In this document: piece by piece, positions 1 through 10,345 of the stretch
Layout: every line of letters starts with the position of its first letter
How positions within the stretch are numbered: position 1 is the first letter of the stretch
From: an uncultured Alphaproteobacteria bacterium
GTDB lineage: Bacteria; Pseudomonadota; Alphaproteobacteria; HIMB59
Length of the DNA: 64,000 nucleotides
Assembly (NCBI GenBank): GCA_902530745.1
Contig: CACABO010000001.1
Span: forward strand, 62,001 to 126,000
Reading direction: 5' to 3'
The notes under the pieces: model-generated
What the model was told of the DNA's origin: nothing
What the model saw: the letters and a program-made list of their open reading frames with translations, nothing else
The model's database searches: none
Program-made: the position numbers and the translations under genes

Positions 1-1
1 T

Positions 2-1261
2 TCTTCTTTTGTATCTTCTGCATTGGGTTTTTGGATAATATTTTCTCCTGCCGCAGCAGCTACTTGGGGTGGAATGGGTAATGTGATTGGTTATGCACTT
101 GGAGCTGCGATGCCTTTAGTTTTATTCATCTTTATAGGAAAATATGTAAGAAAGGTTTTTCCAAACTCAACAGGCTTTCACGATTGTATCGAAAATCGGT
201 TTGGCAAGAACTTATCCCACTTTGTTATAATAGTTTCGTTAGTTTATATGACAGTTTTTTTAATAGCTGAAATTACAGCTATCTCAAAGTTCTTTAATTT
301 TTTAAATGATACACCTTATTGGATTTCTTCAATGATAATTATATTAATTGCTTTATCGTACGTTCTAATTGGAGGTTTGTCGGCAACAATATTCACCGAT
401 TTAATTCAATTCATATTCATTATAGGAATTTGTTTGTTTTTAGTTTTTAAAATTCCATTCCATGACTTTTCAAATAACTCTTCATTTATGATCGAAAATG
501 CACATTTATTTGATTTTAATAATCAATTCCTATGGATAACAGGTTTGACTTTTTTAATAGCAGTTACATTTACAAATCTTTTTCACCATGGTAATTGGCA
601 AAGAATTTATGCTGCTAAAGATAATAAAACACTTAGTATTGGTTTAGTTATATCTGCTTTAATTATATTTATAATTGTTTATTTCATTGGATACTCTGGA
701 CTAGTTTCAATCTCGCTTTACGCAATGGACGATCCTGATTTAACATTTGTGAAACTTTTCGGTTTACTCGAGACTTCATTTATAAAATACATTTTTGTAA
801 TATTAGCTACTTCCCTTGTATTGAGTAGTATTGATACATTAATAAATGCGATAAATTCTCAGATTGTCTCCCTGAGCACAAGTTACTCCTTAAAATCCTC
901 TTCAAATTTATACTTTATTATTGTTTTCTTGGTGGCAGTTTTCATACTATCTTCACAAGGCTACAATGTCTTATACGTGTTCTTAATTGCCGATTTAATT
1001 TGTTGTTGTTTAGTTTTACCTTTTCTGTTGGGATTATTTGGTTTTAATATCACTACTAAACAAATATACATAATTTCTTTTTTGAGCTTACTACTGGGAG
1101 TATTAATATTTCCTGACCCCTCTTATAGTAAAAATATATTGAGCAATTTTTTAAATATTAATTTCACATTTATTAATAACTATAAATTATTCTCATCATT
1201 TTTAGTGCCAATTCTATTTTCAACAATATTGACACTTTTGATGAAAAAGAAAGGTATATAA
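2..1261 (+). CDS. Sodium:solute symporter family protein (5' truncated by window edge), putative thiamine-precursor (HMP) transporter ThiV-like
   Basis: Multi-TM hydrophobic protein of SSS type; frame stays open to the window edge (SSFVSSALGFWII...), so the listed TTG start at 23 is probably not real; directly abuts thiM. Confidence 0.7.
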   Translation, partial: SSFVSSALGFWIIFSPAAAATWGGMGNVIGYALGAAMPLVLFIFIGKYVRKVFPNSTGFHDCIENRFGKNLSHFVIIVSLVYMTVFLIAEITAISKFFNFLNDTPYWISSMIIILIALSYVLIGGLSATIFTDLIQFIFIIGICLFLVFKIPFHDFSNNSSFMIENAHLFDFNNQFLWITGLTFLIAVTFTNLFHHGNWQRIYAAKDNKTLSIGLVISALIIFIIVYFIGYSGLVSISLYAMDDPDLTFVKLFGLLETSFIKYIFVILATSLVLSSIDTLINAINSQIVSLSTSYSLKSSSNLYFIIVFLVAVFILSSQGYNVLYVFLIADLICCCLVLPFLLGLFGFNITTKQIYIISFLSLLLGVLIFPDPSYSKNILSNFLNINFTFINNYKLFSSFLVPILFSTILTLLMKKKGI

Positions 1262-2058
1262 TGGAGCATATTTATAATGATTTAAAAAATTTAAGAGATA
1301 AAGGAGCGCTTGTACATTGTATTACAAATTACGTGGCAATGAACATAAACGCTAATATTCTTCTCTCTATCGGAGCATCTCCTTTGATGTCTCATGCAAC
1401 AAATGAACTTAAAGAAATAGCTGTTATATCGTCTTGTCTTGTTAATAATATTGGAACGTTAGACGACAATTGGAGGCCTAGCTTTTTAGAGGCTTCTAAA
1501 TATTATGTTGAACAAGAAAAACCAATCATATTAGACCCTGTAGGTTCAGGTGCGAGTAAGTTAAGAACACAAACTTCTCTTGACATTATTAAAAGCTCTA
1601 AAAACTTAATTATTAGAGGAAACGCATCTGAAATTCAATCACTAGTAGATCAAAATAAAATATCTTCAAAGGGAGTTGACTCATCAATTGAAAGTCACGC
1701 AGCTATTGAGTCTGGAAAAATTTTATCTAACGAGAATAATTGTGTTGTATTTATAAGCGGTAGTGATGACTTTATTATCTATGAAGATAATGTCACTAAA
1801 ATTTCAAATGGATCGAGTGTAATGACGAAGGTTACAGCTATTGGTTGCTCTTTATCGTGCATAGTAGGAGCATTTGCTGCTGTAGGTGAAAGTTTATATA
1901 AATCTGCGATAAGCTCAGCGGCTATTTTTTCAATCGCAGGAGAACTCGCAGCATCAAAATCAGAGGGGCCAGGAGATTTTCAAGTAAATTTCTTGAACAA
2001 ATTAAATAATATTACAGAAAAAGAAATTTTAGATAATTTAAAGATTACTAGTGTTTAA
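1261..2058 (+). CDS. thiM: Hydroxyethylthiazole kinase
   Basis: VHCITNYVAMNINANILLSIGASPLM and DPVGSGAS motifs; operon with thiE and thiD. Confidence 0.93.
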   Translation: MEHIYNDLKNLRDKGALVHCITNYVAMNINANILLSIGASPLMSHATNELKEIAVISSCLVNNIGTLDDNWRPSFLEASKYYVEQEKPIILDPVGSGASKLRTQTSLDIIKSSKNLIIRGNASEIQSLVDQNKISSKGVDSSIESHAAIESGKILSNENNCVVFISGSDDFIIYEDNVTKISNGSSVMTKVTAIGCSLSCIVGAFAAVGESLYKSAISSAAIFSIAGELAASKSEGPGDFQVNFLNKLNNITEKEILDNLKITSV

Positions 2059-2674
2059 ATTTTGTTTTGTTACTGACGATAAACTTACACCATTAAGTAA
2101 GTTGGATAATTATTTGAACATAATATTTGAGAGTAAGGTCGATTGTATTCAATTAAGGTTTAAAAATTTAAAAACAATTGATTTATTCAACTTAGGAAAA
2201 GATTTAAAAAAAGATTGTATTAAATTTAAAAAAACTCTCATTGTCAATGATCGTGTGGATATTGCAAAATCTATAAATGCTCATGGTGCGCATGTTGGTA
2301 TGGATGATTTACCCTACAATAAAGCTAGAAAAATATTGGGAAGAAAATCTATAATAGGAGTGTCAGCAAGTAATAAAAATGAATTTATAAAGGTAAAAAA
2401 GTTAAAGGGAGTTGACTACATAGGTGTTTCAGCCTTCTCGTCTAATACAAAAAAAGAAATGAAAAATTATTTTGGTTTAAGCGGGCTTAAAATTTGTGCC
2501 AAAGCTACAAAAATTCCTTTAATAGCAATAGGAGGTATCAATATTAGTGATGTAAATAGTATACTTAAACTAAAAATCCATGGTGTTGCTATGATATCCT
2601 CTTTATTAAAAGGTAATATTAAAAAGAATTGTATGGATGTAAGTAAAATTATTTCAAGTTATGAAAAGATATAA
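2051..2674 (+). CDS. thiE: Thiamine-phosphate synthase
   Basis: TIM-barrel ThiE motifs VDCIQLRFKN, LIVNDRVDIA, GAHVGMDD, IGVSAS; GTG start overlapping thiM. Confidence 0.92.
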   Translation: MFKFCFVTDDKLTPLSKLDNYLNIIFESKVDCIQLRFKNLKTIDLFNLGKDLKKDCIKFKKTLIVNDRVDIAKSINAHGAHVGMDDLPYNKARKILGRKSIIGVSASNKNEFIKVKKLKGVDYIGVSAFSSNTKKEMKNYFGLSGLKICAKATKIPLIAIGGINISDVNSILKLKIHGVAMISSLLKGNIKKNCMDVSKIISSYEKI

Positions 2675-3452
2675 AACTGTATTAACAATTGCAGGATCTG
2701 ACTCATCAGGAGGGGCAGGTATCCAAGCTGACATTAAAACTATAACATACTTTAAATGTTATGCGATGTCTGTAATTACTGCTTTAACTGCACAAAATAC
2801 TCAAGAGGTCAAAAGTATTTTTAATACAACCCCAAAGTTCATAAGAGAACAACTTAATACGACGTGCAGTGATATTAAACCAGACTCAATAAAGATTGGT
2901 ATGTTAAGTGATAAAAAAATTATTCAAGAAATTTCAAAATTTATTGACAACTATAAAATATCTAAAGTTGTTTTAGACCCTGTTATGGTTTCAACATCTG
3001 GTTATTTACTCTTAAAGAAAAGCGCTATATCAAGTTTAACTAAAAACCTTATAATAAAATCTATGATAATTACTCCTAATTTGAAGGAGGCAGAAATTCT
3101 TACAAATACCAAGATTAATAGTAAAGATGATATGATTAATGCAATTCAAATTTTAGAAAAAATTGGCGCTAAGGATATACTGATTAAAGGTTTAATTAAA
3201 AATGGAAAAATATTCGACTGTCTATTTATAAAAAAAAATAAAAAAATTCACTTTTTTGAGTCTAGTATCATTAAAAGTAAAAACACACATGGAACTGGGT
3301 GTACTTTATCGTCAGCAATTGCTTCGAATTTAGCTTTAGGTGAAGATATTTTAAATTCTGTCAAAAAATCAAGAAATTATATAAAAAGAGCCATAATTAA
3401 AGGAAGTTTGTATAAAATTGGTAAAGGTAGCGGCCCGGTTTACCATTTTTAA
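2661..3452 (+). CDS. thiD: Hydroxymethylpyrimidine/phosphomethylpyrimidine kinase
   Basis: TIAGSDSSGGAGIQADIKT, DPVMVSTSGY, THGTGCTLSSAIA. Confidence 0.95.
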   Translation: MKRYKTVLTIAGSDSSGGAGIQADIKTITYFKCYAMSVITALTAQNTQEVKSIFNTTPKFIREQLNTTCSDIKPDSIKIGMLSDKKIIQEISKFIDNYKISKVVLDPVMVSTSGYLLLKKSAISSLTKNLIIKSMIITPNLKEAEILTNTKINSKDDMINAIQILEKIGAKDILIKGLIKNGKIFDCLFIKKNKKIHFFESSIIKSKNTHGTGCTLSSAIASNLALGEDILNSVKKSRNYIKRAIIKGSLYKIGKGSGPVYHF

Positions 3453-3596
3453 CTTTAAATTTAGAAAAATTGCTATAAAAAGTTTACCAATATTTAGGCT
3501 TACTATTTGAATACTAATTAAAAAAATCTCAAAAAATTTTTAACTATGTTTGGATACGCTAAATATTTACTACTTAAGATTAAGAAAGGACTATAA

Positions 3597-3800
3597 ATGG
3601 CTACAGGAACAGTGAAATGGTTTAACCCAAAAAAAGGATATGGGTTTATTGCCCCTGATGGAGAAGATAAAGATATCTTTGTCCATATCACAGCTGTTCA
3701 ACAAGCAGGTTTAGACCGCCTCGATGAAGGCGACAAAGTCGAATTTGAAGTTGTTGAAGACAAAGGCAAATCCAAAGCAGATCAGTTAAAAAAAGTTTAA
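3597..3800 (+). CDS. Cold-shock protein (CspA family)
   Basis: [32 protein letters not shown] (RNP motifs). Confidence 0.97.
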   Translation: MATGTVKWFNPKKGYGFIAPDGEDKDIFVHITAVQQAGLDRLDEGDKVEFEVVEDKGKSKADQLKKV

Positions 3801-4528
3801 TTGATTTTGCGAATACTTTTTATTTTATCGTAGGCTTGATTTATCTCGGATAGTCTGTCTTCAGATTTAATGATTAATTCTTGAGGAACACCCTGTGCCC
3901 TTAATTGGTCAGGGTGTAACTCTTTGCTTAATTGTATCCATCTCTTTCTAATTTCACCATCAGAAAAACTTTTCTCAACTCCTAAAATTTTGTATGGATC
4001 AATTTGTTTATCCATCCACATAGTTTTTATGCTTTCATATTGAGCTTTATTTAGTCCAAAATAATCAGAACAATTTTTAATAAATACTATCTCTAAGTCG
4101 CTGATTTCACCATCAGCCTCTGCGATATAAAAAAGTAAGTTTAAAATTTGCTCCAAAACTTGAGGCTGTCCACGAAATAGCATTCCTATTTGTTGAGCAT
4201 ATTGATGATAGTCATCTGAGCTTTTTTTAGCTTCATTAAATATTTTGCTAACATCGCTTTGAAAATCAGGAGGTATTTTAAATTTTTCTTTAAAGGCGCT
4301 TATTTCATCAGATGTAACTTGACCATCTGCTTTAGCAAGTTTAGCTGCTAAAATAATTATACCTATCGTTATAATTTCTTGTGGTGAATTAGAGGCTATA
4401 TTAGAGTCGAATTTTTGGTTTCGAATACGATCAACACTGTGACCCGCTATTACACCTAACATAGCTCCTATTGGCCCCCCAAGAGCAAAACCAAAAGTCC
4501 CAGCTAAAAGTTTTCCCCAAATGCTCAT
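3797..4528 (-). CDS. TerB/DnaJ-domain protein (DjlA-like)
   Basis: N-terminal Gly-rich hydrophobic segment, TerB-like middle, C-terminal J-domain with HPD (SKELHPDQL). Confidence 0.85.
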   Translation of the reverse strand: MSIWGKLLAGTFGFALGGPIGAMLGVIAGHSVDRIRNQKFDSNIASNSPQEIITIGIIILAAKLAKADGQVTSDEISAFKEKFKIPPDFQSDVSKIFNEAKKSSDDYHQYAQQIGMLFRGQPQVLEQILNLLFYIAEADGEISDLEIVFIKNCSDYFGLNKAQYESIKTMWMDKQIDPYKILGVEKSFSDGEIRKRWIQLSKELHPDQLRAQGVPQELIIKSEDRLSEINQAYDKIKSIRKIN

Positions 4529-4558
4529 CTAAAATTTATTTTTTATAAGTCTAATTAA

Positions 4559-5596
4559 TTATTTAAGCCATTCTTTAGTTTTGTTAATTTCCTTAAGACT
4601 GCTTTCTGTGCCATGAGAAAAATGTTTGCTCATATCAGGGTAATATTTATAAGAAATTGGTTTTCTACCCATAGCAACTGCCATTTCTCTTACATGATGA
4701 GGGTCGGCACCGCAACAAATACCAATAAAATTTACATTGATGTCCATACATTGTTTGGTGAATTCAGCCATTTCAAACCTGTTACATGTTAATCCATCTA
4801 GAGCAATATGCGAAACATTACCATCTAAACAATTACAATTTGGATCCTCTATATACATGTGTGTTGGGAATTCTTCAGTTGTTCTATATGGAACAGGTAA
4901 TGCAGCCACATGGCATGAGACTTTTTCTCTAATGCTTGGCAGCAGTTTCATTGTCATTTCAGGACCACGATAACAATTAAGACCAACTACATCAGCACCA
5001 TGGTCTTCCAAAATTTTACAGGCCTCTGCAGCACTATGGCCTTCTCTTGTTTTGTCACCTTTAGGTATAGCAAGATTCACGACAGCTATTAAACCTGCAT
5101 TTTTAATTTCCTTTAATGCTAATTTAGCTTCTTCAGTCCAATTAATTGTTTCAGCAATAACAAAATCAACATTAGCTTCTTTAGCCCAAGCTATTTGTTC
5201 TTCAAACATTTTTTGACAATCAATGTGAGATTGTTTGTTATCAGGATCATAAATATTAGTATTAGCTACATTACCAGCTATCATTAAATCTAACTGGGGA
5301 AACTCAGCTGCAGCATTTTTTGCAATTTCTAATGCATTTTTTTGAAGAGGTTCTAATAATTCTTCCTTTCCAATCAAACGCAACTTTTCTCTGTGACCGT
5401 AATAAGTAAATGCTTGAACAACATCACTACCAGCTCTAATAAACTCTCTATGAAGTTGAGTTACTACTTCAGGATTATCAAGAACAACCTCAGGAACGTA
5501 AGTTCCTGCCTGTAAATATCCTCTTCTCTCCATTGCAAAAAGATAGCCTTCTGCACACAAAATAGGTCCTTCATTGAGTCTCTGTAATAGATCCAT
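4559..5596 (-). CDS. bhmT: Betaine-homocysteine S-methyltransferase-like protein
   Basis: Homocysteine S-methyltransferase domain, Zn ligands GLNC...GICCGADPHHVR; start moved from 5683 to 5596 because AGGAGG (5601-5606) lies upstream of MDLLQRLNEGPILCAEGYL. Confidence 0.85.
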   Translation of the reverse strand: MDLLQRLNEGPILCAEGYLFAMERRGYLQAGTYVPEVVLDNPEVVTQLHREFIRAGSDVVQAFTYYGHREKLRLIGKEELLEPLQKNALEIAKNAAAEFPQLDLMIAGNVANTNIYDPDNKQSHIDCQKMFEEQIAWAKEANVDFVIAETINWTEEAKLALKEIKNAGLIAVVNLAIPKGDKTREGHSAAEACKILEDHGADVVGLNCYRGPEMTMKLLPSIREKVSCHVAALPVPYRTTEEFPTHMYIEDPNCNCLDGNVSHIALDGLTCNRFEMAEFTKQCMDINVNFIGICCGADPHHVREMAVAMGRKPISYKYYPDMSKHFSHGTESSLKEINKTKEWLK

Positions 5597-5718
5597 ACTA
5601 CCTCCTAAATAATTATCTAGATTATTATAACTTTTAAAATAAATTCTATAAAAAATTTCAAAATGTTTTTGGATTTTATCCATAGAAAATAATTCAAAGA
5701 TCAGTATGTTTTAATCAA

Positions 5719-6576
5719 ATGGAATTTGAAAATAAAATCAAGAGTCTTCCAATATGGAAAAATCTTGAAAATATTGAACCTTTAGAGGGAGGAATTACAA
5801 ATCTTAATTTCCTGGTATCAGACTCTGGTTCTAAATCAGTTGTTAGATTAGGTTTAGATATACCAGAACATCTAGTTTACCGATCAAACGAAATTATTGT
5901 TAGTGAAGCAGCCTATCAAATAGGGGTGTCTCCAAAATTAATTTATAATGAACCTGGAGTATTGGTCTTAGAATTCATTGAAAGTAAAACTCTTGAACCA
6001 AAAACTGTAAGAGAAAATTTAAATAAAATTGTTCCGATCATAAGAAAAATTCATGAAGAAATACCTAACAAGTTATCAGGTCAGCCTCAAATTTTCTGGG
6101 TTTTTTATGTCATAAAGTACTACTCAAATTACTTATTAAATAATAATAGCTCTCACATTTCATTAATTCCAAGTTTGTTAAAAAAAGCAGAAAAGTTAGA
6201 AAAACTCTCCTCTCCAAGAGAAATTGTATTTGGTCATAATGATTTATTGGCTGCAAATTTTCTTGATGATGGTTCTAAAATATGGGTAGTAGATTGGGAA
6301 TATGGTGGTTTTAATGATCCTTTATTTGATATAGGAGGTTTATCTTCTAATAATGATTTAGATGAAAATCTAGAAAATGAAGTTTTAGAAATTTATTTTA
6401 AAGAAAAACCATCAAAAGACTTAATAATTAAATATAACGCAATGAAAACTGCTAGTTTATTAAGAGAGACAATGTGGAGTATGGTCTCTGAGATCACTTC
6501 TAAGATAGAATTTAATTATGCTGAGTATACTTCAGATAATCTCAAAAAATTTGAGGAGTCATTTGATAAACTATAA
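5719..6576 (+). CDS. Choline kinase/aminoglycoside phosphotransferase-like protein
   Basis: Kinase motifs FGHNDLLAANFL and VVDWEYGGFNDPLFDIGGL; overlaps the next gene start by 1 nt. Confidence 0.8.
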   Translation: MEFENKIKSLPIWKNLENIEPLEGGITNLNFLVSDSGSKSVVRLGLDIPEHLVYRSNEIIVSEAAYQIGVSPKLIYNEPGVLVLEFIESKTLEPKTVRENLNKIVPIIRKIHEEIPNKLSGQPQIFWVFYVIKYYSNYLLNNNSSHISLIPSLLKKAEKLEKLSSPREIVFGHNDLLAANFLDDGSKIWVVDWEYGGFNDPLFDIGGLSSNNDLDENLENEVLEIYFKEKPSKDLIIKYNAMKTASLLRETMWSMVSEITSKIEFNYAEYTSDNLKKFEESFDKL

Positions 6577-9008
6577 TGATAGATAGTTCAAAAATTGTAG
6601 TAATTGGGGGTGGTATAGTGGGTTGCTCTACTGCATATCACTTAGCTGATTTAGGACATGAAGTTGTACTTATTGAAAGTGGTAAATTAACATCTGGTAG
6701 TACATGGCATGCTGCTGGACTAGTTGGCCAATTAAGAACAAATGCAAATATTACTCAATTATTAGGATACTCTGTTGATCTGTATGACAAGCTTGAAAAA
6801 GAAACAGGATTAGGAACAGGATGGAAGATGAATGGTGGATTGAGACTAGCTTGTAATAAAGAGAGATGGCAGGAGGTTTTAAGACAAACTACCACAGCTC
6901 ATTCATTTGGTTTGGAGATGGAACTACTTACTCCAAAAGAGGCTCAAGATTTATGGCCAATCATGAATATAGATGATGTTTATGGAGCAGCCTTCCTTCC
7001 TACAGATGGACAAGCAAATCCGACAGATATTTCACAAGCATTGGCTAAAGGAGCTAGAAACAAAGGAGCAAAAATATTTGAGGAAACTAGAGTATCAAAG
7101 GTAATTATAAATAATGGCGTAATTGAAGGTATTGAAACATCTAAAGGTAAATTAAAGTGTGAAAAAATTGTTTGTTGTTGTGGTCAGTGGACCAGACAGT
7201 TTGCACAAGATGTTGGAGTTAATGTCCCTTTAGTATCTTTTCAACATCAATATTTGGTTACTGAAAAAATAGAGGGTGTTAAATCAGACCTTCCTACTTT
7301 AAGAGATCCTGACAGGTTAATTTATTTTAAAGAGGAAGTTGGAGGCCTTGCAATGGGAGGGTATGAACCAAACCCTTTATCATGGGCTGAAAAATCAGTC
7401 CCAGAAGATTTTCATTTTTCACTTTTAGATTCAAATTACGATCATTTTGAACAAATAATGAATAATGCTCTTGGAAGGGTCCCTAGTCTTGAAACTGCTG
7501 GAGTCAAAGAATTAATAAATGGACCAGAGAGTTTTACACCAGATGGAAACTTTATTTTAGGAGAGAGTCCTGAATTAAAAAACTTTTATGTTGGCGCAGG
7601 TTTCAACGCATATGGGATAGCTGCTGGAGGTGGAGCGGGTATGGCTCTTGCAGAATGGGTAGCTAATGGAAGACCACCTTACGATTTATGGCCAGTTGAT
7701 ATAAGAAGATTTGGAAAACCCCATCAAGATTTGGAGTGGGTAAGAAAAAGAACTTATGAGGCTTATGCTAAACATTACACTATGGCATGGCCTTTTGAGG
7801 AAAACTCCTCAGTGAGAGAATTTAAAAAATCTCCAATATATGAAAAACTTAAAAACTCAAATGCATGCTTTGGTGAAAAAATGGGTTGGGAGAGACCTAA
7901 TTGGTTTGCACCAAAAGGAAGTGAGCCTAGGGATATTTATTCCTTTGACAGACAAAATTGGTTTGAATTTGTTGGAAATGAAGTAAAGGCCGCAAGAGAG
8001 AGTGCTGTTCTAATTGATCAAACATCTTTCGCTAAGTTTATTGTATCAGGTAAAGACTCACTACAAGCTTTAGAGTATTTATGTGCAAATAAAATTGATA
8101 GACCAATCGGTTCGACAATCTATACCCAAATGTTGAATGACGATGGTGGAATTGAATGTGATTTAACAATAACAGTTATAGATAAAAATACCTTTTATAT
8201 TATAACTGGAACAGGTTTTATGACCCATGACTATGATTGGATAATTTCAAATATTCCAAATAATTTAGAAGTAGAAGTTAAAAATATAACATTTGATAAT
8301 TCAGTTTTTTCATTAATGGGACCAAATTCTAGAAAGATCCTTCAAGGGCTAACAAATACAGATTTATCAAATGATAATTTTCCATTTGCTACATGTAAAA
8401 AAATCAAAATTGCATCAAAAGATGTTTATGCAATTAGAATAACCTACATGGGTGAGTTAGGTTGGGAGCTTCATTTCCCAATAGATTTTTCCTCAGAAAT
8501 TTATTCAAAGATAATGGAATATGGAAATCAATTTGGACTAATTAATGCTGGATATCGATGTATAGAGAGTTGTCGTTTAGAAAAGGGCTACAGAGCTTGG
8601 GGTTCAGATATTGGGCCGGACCATACCCCTCTTGAGGCTGGATTAGGATGGGCAACTAAAATTAACTCTGACAGAGATTTCATTGGAAAAAAAGCACTGT
8701 TAAATCAAAAATCAAAAGGTTTGAAAAAGATTTTTGCAGGTTTTACGTGTGATGATCCAAATCAAATACTTTTAGGAAGAGAAACTATATTTAGAGATGG
8801 TAAACAAGTAGGTTGGTTATCAAGTGGGGGTTACGGATACACCATAGGCAAATCTATTGGCTATGGGTACATAAGAAGTAAAGATGTTATTGATCAAAAC
8901 TTTGTAGAAAATGGTAATTACGAATTAGAGATAGCTACTAAAAAAGTTCCCTGCAATGTGCATCTTTATCCTATCTATGATAAAGAGATGATTAAGATTA
9001 AATCTTAA
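6576..9008 (+). CDS. Dimethylglycine dehydrogenase/sarcosine dehydrogenase-like FAD oxidoreductase with C-terminal GcvT domain
   Basis: VVIGGGIVGCSTAYHLADLG FAD motif, STWHAAGLVGQLR, C-terminal GcvT domain (YMGELGWELHFP, GYRCIESCRLEKGYRAWGSDI). Confidence 0.85.
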   Translation: MIDSSKIVVIGGGIVGCSTAYHLADLGHEVVLIESGKLTSGSTWHAAGLVGQLRTNANITQLLGYSVDLYDKLEKETGLGTGWKMNGGLRLACNKERWQEVLRQTTTAHSFGLEMELLTPKEAQDLWPIMNIDDVYGAAFLPTDGQANPTDISQALAKGARNKGAKIFEETRVSKVIINNGVIEGIETSKGKLKCEKIVCCCGQWTRQFAQDVGVNVPLVSFQHQYLVTEKIEGVKSDLPTLRDPDRLIYFKEEVGGLAMGGYEPNPLSWAEKSVPEDFHFSLLDSNYDHFEQIMNNALGRVPSLETAGVKELINGPESFTPDGNFILGESPELKNFYVGAGFNAYGIAAGGGAGMALAEWVANGRPPYDLWPVDIRRFGKPHQDLEWVRKRTYEAYAKHYTMAWPFEENSSVREFKKSPIYEKLKNSNACFGEKMGWERPNWFAPKGSEPRDIYSFDRQNWFEFVGNEVKAARESAVLIDQTSFAKFIVSGKDSLQALEYLCANKIDRPIGSTIYTQMLNDDGGIECDLTITVIDKNTFYIITGTGFMTHDYDWIISNIPNNLEVEVKNITFDNSVFSLMGPNSRKILQGLTNTDLSNDNFPFATCKKIKIASKDVYAIRITYMGELGWELHFPIDFSSEIYSKIMEYGNQFGLINAGYRCIESCRLEKGYRAWGSDIGPDHTPLEAGLGWATKINSDRDFIGKKALLNQKSKGLKKIFAGFTCDDPNQILLGRETIFRDGKQVGWLSSGGYGYTIGKSIGYGYIRSKDVIDQNFVENGNYELEIATKKVPCNVHLYPIYDKEMIKIKS

Positions 9009-9543
9009 GCTCTTTTATTTTTAAAAAAGCGTATTTTGTAACAATATTTTGTGTTTTATTTGATTTTAAAATTTCTAAGATTTGTTTTTTTTTCATCGGG
9101 ATTATCTTTATATATTCTCCCTCATTAGGATTTATAATTTTAAAGTTTGTAATTCTAGGTACGTATGCAAGATAGATATCAGTAATTTCTTCTAAAATAT
9201 CTGGAGCAATAATGAGTGACTCCAACTTTTTTACCGAAATAGGTTTGACTCCAAGTTCCTCTTTGATTTCTCTAATAATAGCTTGTCTACTTGATTCTTT
9301 CTTGTTAATCCCACCTGCAACTATTTCCAGAGGGTAGGGTGAGAATTTATTAAAAAAATAATTTGGTCTCACCTGTCTTATAAAATAAAAAACTTGATCT
9401 TGTTTGTTAAAACAAATAGCTGAGACACTATTTCCATTATAAATGTAGTTTTCTCTTATCTCTTTAAAATCAAGTTTATTAGTATATTTAATAAATAATT
9501 CATAAATATTTTTATAGATCTTCCTCTTCTTAATATTTGTCAT
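8998..9543 (-). CDS. NUDIX hydrolase (ADP-ribose pyrophosphatase-like)
   Basis: Nudix box GGINKKESSRQAIIREIKEELGV. Confidence 0.88.
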   Translation of the reverse strand: MTNIKKRKIYKNIYELFIKYTNKLDFKEIRENYIYNGNSVSAICFNKQDQVFYFIRQVRPNYFFNKFSPYPLEIVAGGINKKESSRQAIIREIKEELGVKPISVKKLESLIIAPDILEEITDIYLAYVPRITNFKIINPNEGEYIKIIPMKKKQILEILKSNKTQNIVTKYAFLKIKELKI

Positions 9544-9595
9544 AGTTTTTGGATCTTGTAAGTTGTTTAACTTAGTTTATTTTATTGAAATTCAA

Positions 9596-10345
9596 ATGAA
9601 AGTTTTAGTTGCTGTCAAAAGGGTCGTTGATTACAAAGTGCAGATTAGAGTAAAAAGCGACAATAGTGGAGTAGAAACACAAAATGTTAAAATGTCTGTT
9701 AATCCACCAGATGAAAATGCCATTGAAGAGGCAGTAAAGCTTAAGGAACAGGGTCATGCGAATGAAATAATATCTGTATCTATTGGAGATGACAAATCTC
9801 AAGATGTTTTAAGAACATCCATGGCTATGGGAATTGATAGGTCTATATTGGTAAAAAGTCAAAATACATTAGAGCCATTAGCAGTTGCTAAAACATTAAA
9901 AAAAATAATTGACAAAGAAAAACCAGATCTCGTTTTAATGGGTAAACAAGCTATTGATGATGACTCAAATCAAACAGGTCAGATTTTATCTGCATTATTA
10001 AATTGGCCACAAGGATGTTTTATTTCAAATTTAAAAATTGAAAATAGTAAAGTTTTTATATCAAGGGAGATAGATGAAGGTATTGAAAACCTAGAAACTT
10101 CACTTCCAGCTGTTTTAACATGCGATTTAAGATTAAACACACCAAGGTTTGCCTCTCTTCCAAATATAATGAAGGCCAAAAAAAAACCTCTTGAGACAAT
10201 TGATATTGACACTCTTGGAATTGATACATCATCAAAAATTAAAACCTTAAAAGTAATTGAGCCTCCAAAAAGAAAAGCAGGGATTATGGTTAATGATGTT
10301 AAAGAATTGGTTCAAAAACTAAAATACGAGGCAAAAGTAATTTAA
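9596..10345 (+). CDS. etfB: Electron transfer flavoprotein subunit beta
   Basis: MKVLVAVKRVVDYKVQIRVK; ATG at 9596 preferred over the upstream start. Confidence 0.96.
   Translation: MKVLVAVKRVVDYKVQIRVKSDNSGVETQNVKMSVNPPDENAIEEAVKLKEQGHANEIISVSIGDDKSQDVLRTSMAMGIDRSILVKSQNTLEPLAVAKTLKKIIDKEKPDLVLMGKQAIDDDSNQTGQILSALLNWPQGCFISNLKIENSKVFISREIDEGIENLETSLPAVLTCDLRLNTPRFASLPNIMKAKKKPLETIDIDTLGIDTSSKIKTLKVIEPPKRKAGIMVNDVKELVQKLKYEAKVI

Noticed and set aside
3453-3596. Possible structured leader upstream of the cold-shock gene
   Set aside because: 145-nt AT-rich gap without a convincing conserved stem; cold-shock leaders are often structured but nothing specific is supportable.
5597-5718. Possible SAM-II/SAM-V riboswitch upstream of the BHMT-like gene
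   Set aside because: Known to occur upstream of bhmt in some marine bacteria, but I could not match the pseudoknot consensus here; only a short GGAT-AAA-ATCC hairpin is visible. A covariance-model search would settle it.
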